Notes: generated by a model not told the origin, from the sequence alone. 64,000 nucleotides of DNA from Arthrobacter_H rhombi (GCF_039526245.1 NZ_BAAAIV010000010.1:62001-126000); one strand, 5' to 3'; counted from the stretch's first letter, positions 7,893 through 17,514 are shown. Translations and numbers: made by a program.

Positions 7893-9343
7893 GCCGCGTG
7901 GCCGTGGCCGGGGCGACCGGTTACGTCGGCGGACGGTTGGTGCCGCGGTTGCTCGAGGCCGGACATGACGTCCGGGTGCTCAGCCGCAGCCCGGCCAAGC
8001 TCCGCGATGTGCCCTGGGGGCCGCAGGTCGAGGTGGTCGAAGGCACGCTGGAGGATGTATCCGCAGCCCAGGCACTCGTGGAGGACATCGACGTCGTCTT
8101 CTACCTGGTCCATTCCATGGGTGGTGCCGGGGACTTCGAACGGACCGAGCGGCTGTGCGCCCTGCAGCTGGGCGCCGCTGCGCGGACGGCCGGTGTCGGG
8201 CGCATCGTCTACCTCTCCGGCCTGCATCCCGAGGGCGAGCTGAGCCGCCACCTGGCGTCGCGGACCGAAGTCGGGCGCATCCTGGGGCATTCCGGCGTGC
8301 CGACGCTCGTACTGCAGGCCGGACTGCTCATCGGGTCGGGCTCGGCGAGCTTCGAGATGATCCGCCACCTGACCGACGTCCTGCCGGTGATGCCGGCCCC
8401 CCGCTGGGTGCTGAACCGGATCCAGCCCATTGCGGTGCGCGACGCCTTGCACTACCTGCTGGCCGCAGTCGACCTGCCCGCCGACAGGGCCGGGACCTAC
8501 GACATCGGCGGGCCCGACGTCCTGACCTACGCGCAGATGATGCGTGGCTATGCCGCCGCCGCGGGCCTGCGGCAACCTGTCGTCCTGGCCCTGCCGGTGC
8601 TGACCCCCTGGCTCGCGGGCCAGTGGGTCAACCTCGTGACGCCCATCCCGCGGGGTCTGGCACTGCCCCTCGTCGAATCACTGCAGCACGACTGCGTCAT
8701 GCGCGACCGGTCCATCGACGGCCTCATCCCGCCGCCGGCCGGGGGCCTGACCGGATACCGCCGCTCGGTGGAGCTTGCACTGCTGAAAATCGAGGCAGAT
8801 GCGGTCGAGACGTCCTGGGCCACCTCGCGCGACACGGCGGAGCCGGCGGAACCCTTGCCCAGTGATCCCGACTGGTCCGGGCGCACCGTCTTCACCGATG
8901 TGCGCGAACGGACGACGACGGCGGCACCGGACCGGGTCTGGAAGGTCATCGAGGGCATCGGCGGGGACAACGGGTGGTATTCGATGCCCCTGGCCTGGTC
9001 GGTGCGCGGATGGATGGACAAGATCGGTGGAGGTGTCGGCCTGCGCCGTGGCCGCCGGAGCCGCAGCAGCCTGCAGCTCAACGACGTGGTCGACTGGTGG
9101 CGTGTCGAGGCGCTCGAACCCGGAAGAATTCTCCGGCTGCGTGCCGAGATGAAGGCGCCGGGCGGTGCCTGGCTGGAATTGCGGGTCGATCCCGACGGCA
9201 CCGGCAGCGTCTACCGGCAACGGGCCATCTTCTTCCCCCGCGGGCTCGCCGGCCGGCTCTACTGGCTGGCGGTGCTGCCCTTCCACGGCTTCATCTTCCG
9301 TGGCATGGCCGAACGGATCACCCGTGCCGCCCAGGACGGTTAA
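7889..9343 (+). CDS. NAD(P)-binding SDR with C-terminal DUF2867/SRPBCC-like domain
   Basis: A 484-aa two-domain protein. Residues 1-300 form an atypical SDR with AVAGATGYVGGRLVPRLLEAG as the Rossmann glycine motif and FYLVHSMGG downstream. From about residue 330 a second domain (TTTAAPDRVWKVIEGIGG onward) matches DUF2867, a START/SRPBCC-like fold; this fusion is well known in actinobacteria and proteobacteria. The ATG overlaps the tspO-like stop, so the two are coupled. In other bacteria the same family is part of photolyase-containing light regulons; that it helps photoprotection here is inference. The stop overlaps tail to tail with the AsnC gene. Confidence 0.85.
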   Translation: MSRVAVAGATGYVGGRLVPRLLEAGHDVRVLSRSPAKLRDVPWGPQVEVVEGTLEDVSAAQALVEDIDVVFYLVHSMGGAGDFERTERLCALQLGAAARTAGVGRIVYLSGLHPEGELSRHLASRTEVGRILGHSGVPTLVLQAGLLIGSGSASFEMIRHLTDVLPVMPAPRWVLNRIQPIAVRDALHYLLAAVDLPADRAGTYDIGGPDVLTYAQMMRGYAAAAGLRQPVVLALPVLTPWLAGQWVNLVTPIPRGLALPLVESLQHDCVMRDRSIDGLIPPPAGGLTGYRRSVELALLKIEADAVETSWATSRDTAEPAEPLPSDPDWSGRTVFTDVRERTTTAAPDRVWKVIEGIGGDNGWYSMPLAWSVRGWMDKIGGGVGLRRGRRSRSSLQLNDVVDWWRVEALEPGRILRLRAEMKAPGGAWLELRVDPDGTGSVYRQRAIFFPRGLAGRLYWLAVLPFHGFIFRGMAERITRAAQDG

Positions 9344-9816
9344 TCCTGGCCGGACAGCAGCCCCGTGGTCCTGTAGGGGATGACCTCGCGCAGGAACATC
9401 GTCGTGGACGTGCGCGTGATGCCCGGACAGAAGCGGATGACCTCGCTGACCCGGTAGAGGTCATCGGGATCCGAGGCAACCACCCGGATGAGCAGGTCGG
9501 TGTCCCCGGCGGGGGCGAAGCATTCCAGGACTTCGGGGATCTCGCTGAGCGCCGCGATGGCGTCGTCGAGCATCGACTGGTCCAGCTCCGCGGACACCGA
9601 CGCCGCCACGCCACGACCCAGTGCCGCCGGCGTGACCCGGCTGCTGTTCGGGCGCAGGGCGCCCGATGCCGCGAGCTTCTCGAGGCGTGACTGCACGGTG
9701 CCGCGGGCCAGGCCCAGGCGCTGGGCCAGCATCATGATGGGGATCCGGGGATCCTGGTCCATGGCGGCCAGGATGCGCCGGTCCGTGGCATCGAGTTGAT
9801 ATGACTCAGGTGTCAC
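9340..9816 (-). CDS. Lrp/AsnC-family transcriptional regulator
   Basis: A 158-aa regulator with an N-terminal HTH (LDATDRRILAAMDQDPRIP, then LAQRLGLARGTVQSRLEKL) and a C-terminal RAM ligand-binding domain (APAGDTDLLIRVVASDPDDL). The start is GTG 9816, chosen because AAAGGAG sits seven bases upstream and the protein then has normal family length; the frame is open further upstream but lacks family sequence. A palindrome GGTCA-AAA-TGACC at 9864-9876 lies just upstream and may be its own operator. No amino-acid metabolic partner adjoins it, so the effector is unknown. Confidence 0.9.
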   Translation of the reverse strand: MTPESYQLDATDRRILAAMDQDPRIPIMMLAQRLGLARGTVQSRLEKLAASGALRPNSSRVTPAALGRGVAASVSAELDQSMLDDAIAALSEIPEVLECFAPAGDTDLLIRVVASDPDDLYRVSEVIRFCPGITRTSTTMFLREVIPYRTTGLLSGQD

Positions 9817-10224
9817 CCGGGGGCTCCTTTGCTGGGGGATGTGTCGGAGGGTGCCGATCCCTCCGGTCAAAATGACCAAAGGGGTTGACGGGCAGGTGTC
9901 CAGAATAGTCAGTATGACCAATGCAGATCAACTGTGTTGCACGTAATGACCGGTCGGTGATCTATTGGAGCCAGAAACTGAACAATGTTACCGACATTGG
10001 GATGTCAGGTTGACGATCCGGCGGCGACACCCCTGCCGTCGGGACGGCACGGCCCACCAGGCCCGCAACCGATAGCCAGCTACGAGTATGGCCCGCCGAT
10101 TCCCTGCGAGGGAATCTGCGGGCCTTCGTTACGTGGGGCCGCCCTTTCGTGGTTCTGCCTCAGGTTGTCCCCACATGGTGGCCAGCGACTGGAATCAACG
10201 GCTCACTAGCGCTAACTTCGAGGT
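9817..10224. other. 408-bp intergenic region with operator-like palindrome
   Basis: No convincing protein-coding frame. It contains the palindrome GGTCA-AAA-TGACC (9864-9876) next to the AsnC start, and a strong hairpin at 10090-10124 listed separately. The region separates a leftward regulator from a rightward HTH gene, so it should hold both promoters, but no good -35/-10 pair was recognised. Confidence 0.5.
10090..10124. terminator. Strong stem-loop with no gene upstream on either strand
   Basis: GGCCCGC (10090-10096) pairs with GCGGGCC (10118-10124); after one mismatch GATTCCC pairs with GGGAATC around a five-base loop. A short TTCGTT follows on the plus strand. No plus-strand gene ends before it, so it is either the end of a small RNA starting in this intergenic region or a leader attenuator for the HTH gene at 10225. 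Confidence 0.5.
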
Positions 10225-10449
10225 ATGAGATTCATGCGCCTTGAGGACGTCGCCGAGGAGTTGAGCGTCAACATGCCCCAGGTGCGTTCGCTGGTGCGCA
10301 GTGGCGATCTTCCCGCCATCAAGGTGGGTGGCCGGGGCGTGTGGCGCGTGGAGCGCACCGAGCTGGAGGCCTATATCGATCGCCAGTACACGGCCACCCG
10401 CGAAGGACTGAAACACGACGACGGCGTGGCACGCGATGGCGGCCACTAA
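10225..10449 (+). CDS. Small helix-turn-helix protein (excisionase/BldC-like)
   Basis: A 74-aa protein. The whole core is a MerR-like/HTH_17 DNA-binding domain: LEDVAEELSVNMPQVRSLV then GDLPAIKVGGRGVWRVE and a C-terminal ELEAYIDRQ. Proteins of this type (BldC, excisionase-like) are conserved small regulators in actinobacteria. The start at 10225 has CGAGGT just upstream; ATG 10234 is an alternative. It overlaps the next gene by 14 bases if that gene starts at 10436. Target genes are unknown. Confidence 0.85.
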   Translation: MRFMRLEDVAEELSVNMPQVRSLVRSGDLPAIKVGGRGVWRVERTELEAYIDRQYTATREGLKHDDGVARDGGH

Positions 10450-11590
10450 GGGCATGACGCTTGCCCCGACCATCCGCGAGTCCCTCCAGACCCCCGAGGT
10501 CCTGATCGACCTCGATATCCTCCAGCGCAACATCAACGAGCTGGCCGGCGTCGTCGCCGCACGTGGCCAGCGGCTGCGCCCGCACGCCAAGACGCACAAG
10601 ATCACGCAGCTCGCCGAACTACAACTGGCCGCCGGTGCGTGTGGGCTGACGGTGGCGACCGTCGGGGAGGCCGAGACCTTTGCCGAAGCGGGCGTGCAGG
10701 ACCTGTTCATCGCCTACCCCCTGTGGGTGGGGAAGCCGATGGCTCCGCGGATCAAGGCACTCGCCGGCAGGACGCGACTGCGTGTGGGCGCGGACTCGGT
10801 CGAGGGCGTACTCAATCTCGCCGATTGGCTGGGAGTCGAAGCCGGGAGCCTCGGGGTGATGATCGAACTCGATAGCGGACACCACCGGAGCGGGACGGCA
10901 CCAGAAGGCGCAGCGGAGATTGCCCGTGCCGCCCGGACCGCCGGCCTGCGGGTTGACGGGCTCTTCACCTTCCCCGGTCACGGCTACGGCCCCGGCGCCG
11001 CGACGGGGGCCGTCGACGATGAATCGCGGGCCTTGTCCGACGCCGCGCGTGATCTCCGGGCCGCAGGATTCGGCGATCTCGAACTCAGTGGCGGCTCCAC
11101 CCCCACGGCGCACGCGCTGGAACCGGGCGTAGCCACGGAGGTCAGGCCCGGCGTCTATGTCTTCAACGATGCACAGCAATTGGAAATGGGCCACTGCGGT
11201 TTCGCGGACATTGCGTTGACCGTCGCCTCCACCGTGGTCTCCCGGCGTCCGGCGCCCCACGGCGGCGGCCAGGTGGTGCTCGACGCCGGAACGAAGGTCC
11301 TTGGCGGGGACCGCCCCTCGTGGGTCAGCGGGTTTGCCCGCATCCTGTGGAGTCCGGAAGCCCGCGTGACGGCCCTGTCCGAACACCACGCCACCGTGGA
11401 CTTCCCGGAAGCCTCCCGGCTGCCGCTGCAGGGGGAAAAGCTGCAGGTCATCCCGAATCATGTCTGCCTGGTGCCGAACCTCGTGGACGCGGTGACGGTG
11501 GTCCGACGTGAGGGCGCCGACTCCGGTGCGGGTGGGGCCTACCGGGTAGTCGATCGGTGGACCGTGGCCGCCCGGGGCCGCAACAGCTAA
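10436..11590 (+). CDS. D-threonine aldolase / D-serine dehydratase-like PLP enzyme
   Basis: A 384-aa fold-type III PLP enzyme (alanine racemase-like barrel). The N-terminal LRPHAKTHK carries the Schiff-base lysine (K52), and the C-terminal PNHVCLVPN carries the His/Cys pair that binds the metal in this family. Such enzymes cleave D-threonine to glycine and acetaldehyde or dehydrate D-serine; the exact substrate cannot be told. Start choice is open: ATG 10436 overlaps the HTH gene by 14 bases, while ATG 10454 loses six residues; neither has a clear ribosome-binding site. Coupling with the upstream HTH gene suggests a two-gene unit. Confidence 0.85.
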   Translation: MAATKGMTLAPTIRESLQTPEVLIDLDILQRNINELAGVVAARGQRLRPHAKTHKITQLAELQLAAGACGLTVATVGEAETFAEAGVQDLFIAYPLWVGKPMAPRIKALAGRTRLRVGADSVEGVLNLADWLGVEAGSLGVMIELDSGHHRSGTAPEGAAEIARAARTAGLRVDGLFTFPGHGYGPGAATGAVDDESRALSDAARDLRAAGFGDLELSGGSTPTAHALEPGVATEVRPGVYVFNDAQQLEMGHCGFADIALTVASTVVSRRPAPHGGGQVVLDAGTKVLGGDRPSWVSGFARILWSPEARVTALSEHHATVDFPEASRLPLQGEKLQVIPNHVCLVPNLVDAVTVVRREGADSGAGGAYRVVDRWTVAARGRNS

Positions 11591-11607
11591 GGCGCCCGCG
11601 CCCAGTT

Positions 11608-11637
11608 TTGTGCTGTGGCCGTGAAGTGCGTTAAGCT
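11608..11637 (+). promoter_or_regulatory. Candidate tRNA-Ala(CGC) promoter
   Basis: TTGTGC (11608-11613) and TAAGCT (11632-11637) are separated by 18 bases and lie about 37 bases before the tRNA, fitting a sigma-70-type promoter. Confidence 0.4.
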
Positions 11638-11673
11638 GTCGCACGTGGTATCCGCGGGTGGCAACATCCGCGC

Positions 11674-11746
11674 GGGGCTTTAGCTCAGTTGGTAGAGCGT
11701 TTCGTTCGCAATGAAAAGGTCGGGGGTTCGATTCCCCCAAGCTCCA
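11674..11746 (+). tRNA. tRNA-Ala (anticodon CGC)
   Basis: A full cloverleaf can be drawn. The acceptor GGGGCTT (11674-11680) pairs with AAGCTCC (11739-11745), including the G3-U70 wobble that marks alanine tRNAs. The D stem is GCTC/GAGC, the anticodon loop TTCGCAA (11705-11711) gives CGC, and the T stem is GGGGG/CCCCC around TTCGATT. The discriminator base is A (11746). The 3' CCA is not encoded. Confidence 0.95.
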
Positions 11747-11753
11747 CACAATG

Positions 11754-11798
11754 CGAGTCCAGGCGGGGCTGAAGCCTCGACGGGACTCGTTTTTCTTT
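11754..11798 (+). terminator. Rho-independent terminator after tRNA-Ala(CGC)
   Basis: CGAGTCC (11754-11760) pairs with GGACTCG (11783-11789), with an inner AGGC/GCCT stem, followed at once by TTTTTCTTTC. It lies eight bases downstream of the tRNA. Confidence 0.85.
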
Positions 11799-11977
11799 CA
11801 GGCGTGACCAGTCGATCGGCTGGTTTCCGCCACATGGGGGACTCCGGAACCGCTTGGATCCGCGGGAGGACGAACCAGCTTTCGTCCCTTGGTTCGCCAG
11901 CAGTGGAATTTTCCACGAAATACGCCCGGCTGTCCTATCCTTGCGGGGCATACATCAACAACATGAGGAGCACAACC

Positions 11978-12277
11978 ATGGCCCAGGACTACGACGAAGC
12001 CCGCCCCGACGTCGCCGAGCGCAGCGAGGAAACCCTCAAACGCGTCAAGGAGATGGATGCCCCCAACGCCCGCACCGTCACCGAGGAGCTGGACGAAGGC
12101 GAAGCCCTGGACGGCCCGGAACTGCCCGGCGCGATCGTCGATGATGAACTGGTCGTCCGCGTGCTGCCCCAGGCAGCCGACGAATTCACCTGTGGTTCCT
12201 GCTTCCTGGTCCGCCACCGCTCACAGCTGGCCCGCGAAAAGGACGGCGTGAAGTACTGCCGCGACTGCGAGGCCTAG
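11978..12277 (+). CDS. DUF4193 protein
   Basis: A 99-aa acidic protein conserved in actinobacteria (DUF4193), function unknown. The C-terminal half holds ELVVRVLPQAADEFTCGSCF and a second cysteine pair, KYCRDCEA; the CxxC...CxxC arrangement suggests a small zinc ribbon. The start ATG 11978 is chosen over ATG 11963 because GAGGAG lies seven bases before it. The frame is open back into the tRNA gene, but that part is not coding. Confidence 0.9.
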   Translation: MAQDYDEARPDVAERSEETLKRVKEMDAPNARTVTEELDEGEALDGPELPGAIVDDELVVRVLPQAADEFTCGSCFLVRHRSQLAREKDGVKYCRDCEA

Positions 12278-12545
12278 GCACTATAGCTCCTGGGCGGGTG
12301 GCGGCCACCACCTGCCCGCAGATCCTTCCGGCTGAGGCCGCGGGGATCATCCCGGCGCCCCTGTNNNNNNNNNNNNNNNNNNNNNNNNNNNNNNNNNNNN
12401 NNNNNNNNNNNNGCCACGAGGCCGGGGACTGCTCAGGGGTTCCCCCGGGAGGCCGCCTCCGGTCCCCGGCGGTTGCGGCGGGTGGTTAGTATGGGCCGGG
12501 GATGCGACACCGATCACACCATCTGTCGAAGGGAGCCGATCCGGC
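12278..12545. other. Intergenic region containing an assembly gap
   Basis: 48 unresolved bases (N) lie at 12365-12412. Before them GGGCGGGTGG (about 12293-12302) can pair with CCACCACCTGCCC, a probable terminator for the DUF4193 gene. A TAGTAT at 12487-12492 may be the -10 of the thiolase gene. The gap length may be nominal. Confidence 0.7.
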
Positions 12546-13757
<1,212 letters not shown>

Positions 13758-13771
13758 ACCGGAGGATGGAC

Positions 13772-15244
13772 ATGGAAGAGCACGGCATCATCCGCGAAGA
13801 GGAGCACGACGGCGGAATCCTCACCTGGTACCTGGATGCCCCCGGGGCGGCGGTGAACCTGCTCGATGCGGAGTTCGTGGCCGCCCTGGGACACCGGCTT
13901 GATGGCGTCGACTCCCGACGCGCCGAGGACCCGGCCTCCGTGAAGGGCATCATCCTCACCTCCGCCAAGGAGAGCTTCTGTGCCAGCGCCGACCTGGAGA
14001 TGATGGCAGCTGCCACTGAGCAAGACGCCGCCACGGTCCAGGAGCTGGCCGGTGGGCTGGCGACCCAGTTCCGCCGGATGGAGACCCTCGGGGTTCCGGT
14101 CGTCGCCGCGGTGAACGGCTCCGCGCTGGGCGGCGGGCTGGGTCTGGCGCTGGCGACCCACCACCGTATCGCCGTCGATGTGCCGGGGATCCGGTTCGGC
14201 CTGCCCGAGGTGGACTTCGGCATCAGCCCGGCCGCCGGCGGGGTGCTGCGTGCCGTCCGGTTGCTCGGCATCGAGCGGTCCCTCGACGAGCTGCTCCTGG
14301 GAGCCTCCATCATGGGCACGCAGGACGCCATCCAGCAAGGGATCATCGACGCGTCGGTCGACGACGAGGAAGAGCTGCTGCCGGCGGCCCGGCAGTGGAT
14401 CCTGGAACATCCCGGGGCCGTCCAGCCCTGGGATGCCGAAGGCTACGAGATGCCCGGGGGCGCGCCCCGCATCCCGACCACCACCGGACCCAATCCCCTC
14501 ACCGCTGTCCTGCAGTTCCTGCCGGCACGCCTGCGGGGACGGGTTGACGCGTTGCACAACCCGGCTACGCGGGCCATCCTGGCCGCGGCGGTGGAAGGGG
14601 CCCAGGTGGACATCGACACCGCCGCCCTCATCGAGGCGCGCTATTACACGCAGACGGTCATCTCCCCGGTCTCCAGCGCGATGATCGGGCTGCGCCACAC
14701 CGACCGCAAGTCGGCAGGACCGCAGGCGATGGACGCGACCACCGGAGCCGTTCCCGACACGGCAACCGCCGCCGCTGGAGAGGCGACGTCGCCGACATCA
14801 CCGGACGCCGCCGCCGACGGCGGGCCATTGGATCCGTCCCGACGCTCCGATCCGGATGCGGCCCGGCAGATGGTCACCGACCTCACGGAGGCCGCCCGGG
14901 CGACGGCACGCGAACTGGTCGCCGACGGCATGTCGGGGATCTCGGTGTCCCGCGCCGCCGTACAGGCAGGTTTCGCCTCGCCGCTCCTGCAGGCCATGGA
15001 AGAGGCCGCGCAGGAGGCGGAACGGGAGCGTGGAACCGTCGGCGGCGAAGGTACCGGGCGACGGGCACCGCTGGACACCGACGACGCCCAGCGGCGACTG
15101 CTCGTGGCCATCGCCGACGCGGGTCGCCGGCACCTGGCCGATCGGGACCCGGCGGCGGCCGCCGTGTTGAACATCGCCTCGGTTGATGGTGCAGGTTTTC
15201 CTGCGTGGACCGGTGGCATTGCCCGCTGGAGGGACGGGCAATAG
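13772..15244 (+). CDS. FadB-like enoyl-CoA hydratase protein lacking the dehydrogenase NAD domain
   Basis: A 490-aa protein beginning at ATG 13772 (GGAGG seven bases upstream; the in-frame ATG at 13766 touches the SD and is unlikely). Residues 1-230 are a crotonase domain, and residues about 250-300 match the FadB linker (AILAAAVEGAQVDIDTAALI). In a normal FadB (about 715 aa) the 3-hydroxyacyl-CoA dehydrogenase domain would follow; here the glycine-rich NAD motif is absent and an Ala/Pro/Thr/Asp-rich stretch stands in its place. The last residues GAGFPAWTGGIARW resemble the FadB C-terminal end. In the crotonase site the first catalytic Glu (after ALGGGL) is Gly124; the second (GLPE, E146) remains. 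No frameshift is visible, so the altered protein appears to be maintained. Confidence 0.8.
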   Translation: MEEHGIIREEEHDGGILTWYLDAPGAAVNLLDAEFVAALGHRLDGVDSRRAEDPASVKGIILTSAKESFCASADLEMMAAATEQDAATVQELAGGLATQFRRMETLGVPVVAAVNGSALGGGLGLALATHHRIAVDVPGIRFGLPEVDFGISPAAGGVLRAVRLLGIERSLDELLLGASIMGTQDAIQQGIIDASVDDEEELLPAARQWILEHPGAVQPWDAEGYEMPGGAPRIPTTTGPNPLTAVLQFLPARLRGRVDALHNPATRAILAAAVEGAQVDIDTAALIEARYYTQTVISPVSSAMIGLRHTDRKSAGPQAMDATTGAVPDTATAAAGEATSPTSPDAAADGGPLDPSRRSDPDAARQMVTDLTEAARATARELVADGMSGISVSRAAVQAGFASPLLQAMEEAAQEAERERGTVGGEGTGRRAPLDTDDAQRRLLVAIADAGRRHLADRDPAAAAVLNIASVDGAGFPAWTGGIARWRDGQ

Positions 15245-15265
15245 CCGGTCATCCGACGGCCGACG

Positions 15266-16174
15266 CTAGAAGACCAGCGAGACCTCGTCGCTGACCGAGA
15301 GGGAGAGCACCGCCGTTTCGATGGCGTCATGGCCTTCGAGCTCGCGTTCGATCCTGCGCATCTGGCGGGCGACTTCCTCTTCGGGATCGTTGCCCACCAG
15401 GTCCACCTCAGCCACCAGGAAGAGGCGTCCGGGGCCGATGTATTCCAGGTGCAGGTAGGTGACCCGGTTGACCTCCTCATGGTCCTGCAGGGCGCGTCCC
15501 ACTTTGCTGCGGATCTCCGGCGTTGAGCTGGCCCCGACGAGGAAGTGCCGGTTGCGGTCGATCAGCACCAGGGCCACGACGCCGAGCAGGACGCCGATGA
15601 CCACCGACCCCAGGGCGTCCCAGAGGCCATTGCCGGTCACGAGGTGGAGGTAGATGCCGGCAGCTGCAACGATGAGGCCGACCAGGGCAGCGAAGTCCTC
15701 GGCCACCACGGCACGCAGCGTGGTGTTGGAGGTGCGCAGGACCAACTTCACGACCGAGGTTCCCGCCTCCCGGGCCTGCCGCCGGGCCTGCACGACCGCC
15801 TGGGTGAAGGAGGCGCCCTCCAGCACGAAGGCGATGCCCAGCACGAGGAAGGAGAGCCCGGGGGATTCAACCGGGGCCGGATTCGTCAGTTCCTGGATGC
15901 CGTGCATGACGGAGAACACCGCACCTGCCGTGAAGATGCCCACGGCCGCGAACATCGACCACACGTAGGCTTCGCGTCCGTGCCCCAGCGGATGCCGGTC
16001 GTCCTTGGGGCGCGCCGACTTCCGGTCGGCGATCAGCAGGAAGATCTCGTTGCTGGCGTCGGCCCAGGAGTGTGCTGCCTCGGCCGCCATGGAGGCGGAA
16101 CCGGTGATCAGGGTGACGACGCTCTTGGCGATCGCGACCAGGATATTGGCGCAGAAGGCGATGATGACTGTCAT
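15266..16174 (-). CDS. Cation diffusion facilitator family transporter
   Basis: A 302-aa membrane protein of the CDF family (divalent metal/proton antiporters that export Zn, Fe, Mn or Co). The N-terminal helix has AEAAHSWADASNEIFLL with the conserved H-x3-D metal motif, followed by PLGHGREAYVWSM, a typical CDF loop. A second D-x-x-A-type motif lies in VVAEDFAALVGL. The cytoplasmic C-terminal domain ends DEVSLVF. The start ATG 16174 has GGAG eight bases upstream; upstream in-frame sequence is not family-like. Metal specificity is not predictable here. Confidence 0.9.
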   Translation of the reverse strand: MTVIIAFCANILVAIAKSVVTLITGSASMAAEAAHSWADASNEIFLLIADRKSARPKDDRHPLGHGREAYVWSMFAAVGIFTAGAVFSVMHGIQELTNPAPVESPGLSFLVLGIAFVLEGASFTQAVVQARRQAREAGTSVVKLVLRTSNTTLRAVVAEDFAALVGLIVAAAGIYLHLVTGNGLWDALGSVVIGVLLGVVALVLIDRNRHFLVGASSTPEIRSKVGRALQDHEEVNRVTYLHLEYIGPGRLFLVAEVDLVGNDPEEEVARQMRRIERELEGHDAIETAVLSLSVSDEVSLVF

Positions 16175-16283
16175 GTGCAGGACTCCATGGCGACAGTGTA
16201 TGGCCCGGGGGAGAGAGGGCGACAGCGCCGGTGTAGCGTAAGGCACACGGCGCCACGGAGGCGCCCCGAAACGGATGTGCATC

Positions 16284-17435
16284 ATGGCAACACCGAACAA
16301 ACCCGTCCTGGGTGTCCTGGGCAAGTCCCGCAAGATCGACGAACACCGCGTCCCGATCCACCCGGCCCACCTGGAACGGATCGACCCCGGGGTGCGCGAT
16401 CGTCTGCTCCTCGAGGAAGGCTACGGGGAACGGTTCGGCTATTCGGATGCCGATCTCGGGGCGCTGGTGCGCCAGGTCGCCCCCCGGCAGCAGGTCATCG
16501 ATGCCTCCGATACGGTGCTGCTGGCCAAGCCGCAGGCCAGGGACCTCGAGGACCTGCATGAGGGGCAGACGCTGTGGGGGTGGCCGCATTGCGTCCAGGA
16601 CCGCGAGCTGACCCAACTCGCCATCGACAAGCGCCTGTCCCTGATCGCCTTCGAGGCGATGAACCACTGGGCCAGCGACGGCGGGTTCTCCCTGCACGTG
16701 TTCCACAAGAACAACGAACTGGCCGGCTACAGCTCCGTCATCCACGCCATGGGGCTTGCCGGGATCACCGGGGACTACGGCCGGCGTCTGACCGCCGTCG
16801 TCATCGGTTTCGGGGCCACCGCCCGGGGAGCGGTGACCGCGTTGAAGGCCCACGGCGTCCTGGACGTCCGGGTGCTCACCAACCGCAAGGTCGCCTCCGT
16901 GGCCTCCCCGATCCACTCGGCCCAGATGATCCAGTTCGACCACGACGGCGGCCCGTACCTCAGTGAGGTCATCACCGATGACCGCGGGAGGGTCCCGCTG
17001 GCTCCGTTCCTGGCCGAAAGCGACATCGTGGTGAACTGCACCCTGCAGGACCCCAACGACCCGCTGCTCTACCTGCGGACCGAGGACCTGGCGGCCTTCA
17101 GCCCGGGCAGCCTGATCGTCGACGTCTCCTGCGACGCCGGCATGGCGTTCGACTGGGCACGGCCGACGAGCTTCGCCGACCCGATGTTCACCGTCGGGAA
17201 AAACATCGACTACTACGCCGTGGACCACAGCCCGTCCTACCTGTGGAATTCCGCCAGCTGGGAAATCAGCGAAGCAGTCCTGCCCTTCCTGGACCTCGTC
17301 ATGAGCGGACCCGCGGCGTGGAAGGACAGCGAGACCCTCACCCGGGCGATCGAGGTGCGCGACGGCGTCGTGGTCAATCCGGCCATCCTCGAGTTCCAGC
17401 AACGCAGGCCCGAGTACCCGCACCTGCCCCGCTGA
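16284..17435 (+). CDS. N5-(carboxyethyl)ornithine synthase / alanine dehydrogenase-like enzyme
   Basis: A 383-aa NAD(P)-dependent enzyme of the alanine dehydrogenase / saccharopine dehydrogenase superfamily. The N-terminus GVLGKSRKIDEHRVPIHP matches the substrate-binding start of the family, and VVIGFGATARGAVTALKAHG is the Rossmann glycine motif. Actinobacterial proteins of this length are usually annotated CeoS (reductive condensation of pyruvate with ornithine), but the substrate is not proven. ATG 16284 and ATG 16275 are both possible starts; neither has a strong ribosome-binding site. It diverges from the CDF gene across about 110 bp. Confidence 0.75.
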   Translation: MATPNKPVLGVLGKSRKIDEHRVPIHPAHLERIDPGVRDRLLLEEGYGERFGYSDADLGALVRQVAPRQQVIDASDTVLLAKPQARDLEDLHEGQTLWGWPHCVQDRELTQLAIDKRLSLIAFEAMNHWASDGGFSLHVFHKNNELAGYSSVIHAMGLAGITGDYGRRLTAVVIGFGATARGAVTALKAHGVLDVRVLTNRKVASVASPIHSAQMIQFDHDGGPYLSEVITDDRGRVPLAPFLAESDIVVNCTLQDPNDPLLYLRTEDLAAFSPGSLIVDVSCDAGMAFDWARPTSFADPMFTVGKNIDYYAVDHSPSYLWNSASWEISEAVLPFLDLVMSGPAAWKDSETLTRAIEVRDGVVVNPAILEFQQRRPEYPHLPR

Positions 17436-17514
17436 TTCTTGCCCGGGACGGGCGGCGGGCCTACGTTGGGTGCAAGGCCCCCAGCCGGGGACACGAGGCA
17501 TCCAGGAGGCAGCC

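Noticed and set aside
9985..10209. A 74-aa plus-strand frame over the orphan hairpin
   Set aside because: Proline/glycine-rich, crosses the hairpin, and has no SD or family match; treated as non-coding.
11711..11977. Upstream extension of the DUF4193 frame into the tRNA
   Set aside because: It would read through tRNA-Ala and its terminator; ATG 11978 has a proper SD and gives the normal family length.
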